A DNA stretch of 64,000 nt. Origin: a virus. The notes under the pieces are model-generated. The model did no database searches, was not told the DNA's origin, and saw nothing but the letters and a program-made list of their open reading frames with translations. The DNA is taken from the IMG/VR virus record IMGVR_UViG_3300046733_001096, positions 1 through 64,000 of that record, one strand, 5' to 3'. This document shows, piece by piece, positions 63,452 through 64,000 of this stretch. The stretch's first letter is position 1; the number at the start of each line of letters is the position of its first letter. A program made the translations under genes and the position numbers.

Positions 63452-63699
63452 TATATCACCTTAAACACAGAAGTCAATAGTGCAATTAGCAATGTACCAA
63501 ATAATGTTGAACTTGCCCATACAACTATCTTTTTTAACTCTGTAAATTGTTCCTTTGTATCTAATGTTTGACGTTCTACTAATGTTTCTAACCGCCTAAT
63601 TGAATCATCTAATTTCTTAAATCGTTCATGATTAACTGCTACATGAGTTTCTAAACTCTGCATCTCAAGTGCTGCTAATTGCGGTTCATTTATAGACAT
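63451..63699 (-). CDS. Coiled-coil protein with C-terminal membrane helix, 82 aa
   Basis: Residues 10-60 form a coiled coil (NHERFKKLDDSIRRLETLVERQ), residues 62-80 are a transmembrane helix (IVVWASSTLFGTLLIALLTSVF), as in XhlA-like holin-associated proteins. It touches the 63167 gene. A lysis accessory or virion role is possible. A GATAAATA late promoter stands at 63726-63733. Confidence 0.6.
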   Translation of the reverse strand: MSINEPQLAALEMQSLETHVAVNHERFKKLDDSIRRLETLVERQTLDTKEQFTELKKIVVWASSTLFGTLLIALLTSVFKVI

Positions 63700-63725
63700 C
63701 GTTCTTCTCCACTAAATGTTATATG

Positions 63726-63733
63726 TATTTATC
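63726..63733 (-). promoter_or_regulatory. T4-like late promoter
   Basis: Minus-strand GATAAATACAT, 27 bp upstream of 63699; it opens the last virion operon of the window. Confidence 0.65.
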
Positions 63734-63765
63734 ATTTTAGTTTAGAAGAATTATCCACATATAAA

Positions 63766-63795
63766 AAAAACCCAGTAAAACTGGGTTTTTTCTTT
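63766..63795 (-). terminator. Bidirectional-type intrinsic terminator
   Basis: Inverted repeat AAAAACCCAG (63766-63775)/CTGGGTTTTT (63781-63790) with T-run on both sides, between the partial gene at the right edge and the late promoter. Confidence 0.85.
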
Positions 63796-63891
63796 ACATT
63801 CACTGCTTAATGGGGTATCTCCACATTCTATTTCATTATGCGAATGATTCCAAGACCATACTAGGTAGTGGGCGCTCATTAGAATGTAGAT

Positions 63892-64000
63892 TTATAGTAG
63901 TTCTGACATCTCAAATTCCATTGTGATAGGATCAATTGGCACACCATCAATATCTACACCGTAGAATATTTCTTTAAGTAATGCGACATTATCGCCACTA
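63892..64000 (-). CDS. C-terminus of an unidentified protein (partial)
   Basis: 36 codons to a TAA at 63892: SGDNVALLKEIFYGVDIDG, then VPIDPITMEFEMSELL. The rest lies beyond the window. It is followed by about 100 bp and the terminator at 63766. Not identifiable from this part. Confidence 0.6.
   Translation of the reverse strand, partial: SGDNVALLKEIFYGVDIDGVPIDPITMEFEMSELL

Noticed and set aside
1-64000. CRISPR array or insertion sequence
   Set aside because: No regularly spaced repeats, transposase or terminal inverted repeats were found by eye.

Overview
The window looks like part of the genome of a marine, T4-like contractile-tailed phage (myovirus) of an alphaproteobacterium, most plausibly a SAR11/Pelagibacter-type host. 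The evidence is AT-rich DNA; long same-strand operons joined by ATGA, TAATG, GTGA or TTGA stop/start overlaps; T4-type late promoters (TATAAATA or GATAAATA) in front of many genes; small genes of the kind seen in marine T4-like phages; and a circularly permuted, two-piece tmRNA of the alphaproteobacterial kind. The host is an inference.

Layout. 0-3.4 kb: two fibre genes sharing one N-terminal module, one of them partial. 3.4-15.9 kb (minus): glutaredoxin, a nucleotidyltransferase, GMP reductase, a SleB-type wall hydrolase, a GreA-like factor, a DEDDh exonuclease, a truncated UDP-sugar dehydrogenase, dihydrofolate reductase, a MazG-like pyrophosphohydrolase, a PPOX flavoprotein, UvsE and many tiny genes. 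16-20.7 kb (plus): virion genes, including short proteins whose N-termini resemble the T4 capsid-targeting sequence (a GNAT acetyltransferase and an ADP-ribosyltransferase-fold protein). 20.7-25.7 kb: GH19 endolysin, thermonuclease, a 2OG oxygenase, a strange Ala-rich fibre with an S74 chaperone domain, and a lipase. 25.7-34.7 kb: a host-takeover block with aminopeptidase, HIT protein, MTA/SAH nucleosidase, ClpS, Hsp20, bS21, IF3, ClpX and a large membrane coiled-coil protein. 35-42.8 kb: ferredoxin, then an operon with five probable Fe(II)/2OG oxygenases (a sixth lies at 22 kb), an SDR, a possible GNAT protein, a fatty-acid desaturase and an APS-kinase-like protein. 43.2-43.5 kb: the tmRNA. 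43.5-49.2 kb: phosphate permease with a structured leader, hydrolase, corrinoid protein, porin, cation-diffusion transporter and sugar epimerase. 49.4-50.6 kb (plus): DUF1127 protein, an ATP synthase subunit c homologue and small membrane proteins. 50.6-52.9 kb: small early genes and a glycosyltransferase. 53-64 kb: virion genes (P-loop kinase, large structural protein, PAAR tip, fibre, head/core-like proteins).

Two promoter classes are readable. Sigma70-like early promoters (TTGACA, 17 bp, TATAAA/TATAAT) stand before small early genes, the tmRNA and the ferredoxin. T4-like late promoters stand before virion genes and several auxiliary genes. Some sites carry both.

The strongest biological theme is phage-supplied translation and protein quality control: tmRNA with an ALAA-ending degron, ClpX that keeps the ClpP-docking IGF loop, ClpS, Hsp20, an aminopeptidase, IF3 and bS21. 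A second theme is rewiring of the host membrane and energy state: F0 subunit c, porin, PiT, CDF, desaturase and ferredoxin. A third is a set of proteins that look packaged in the head and delivered with the DNA.
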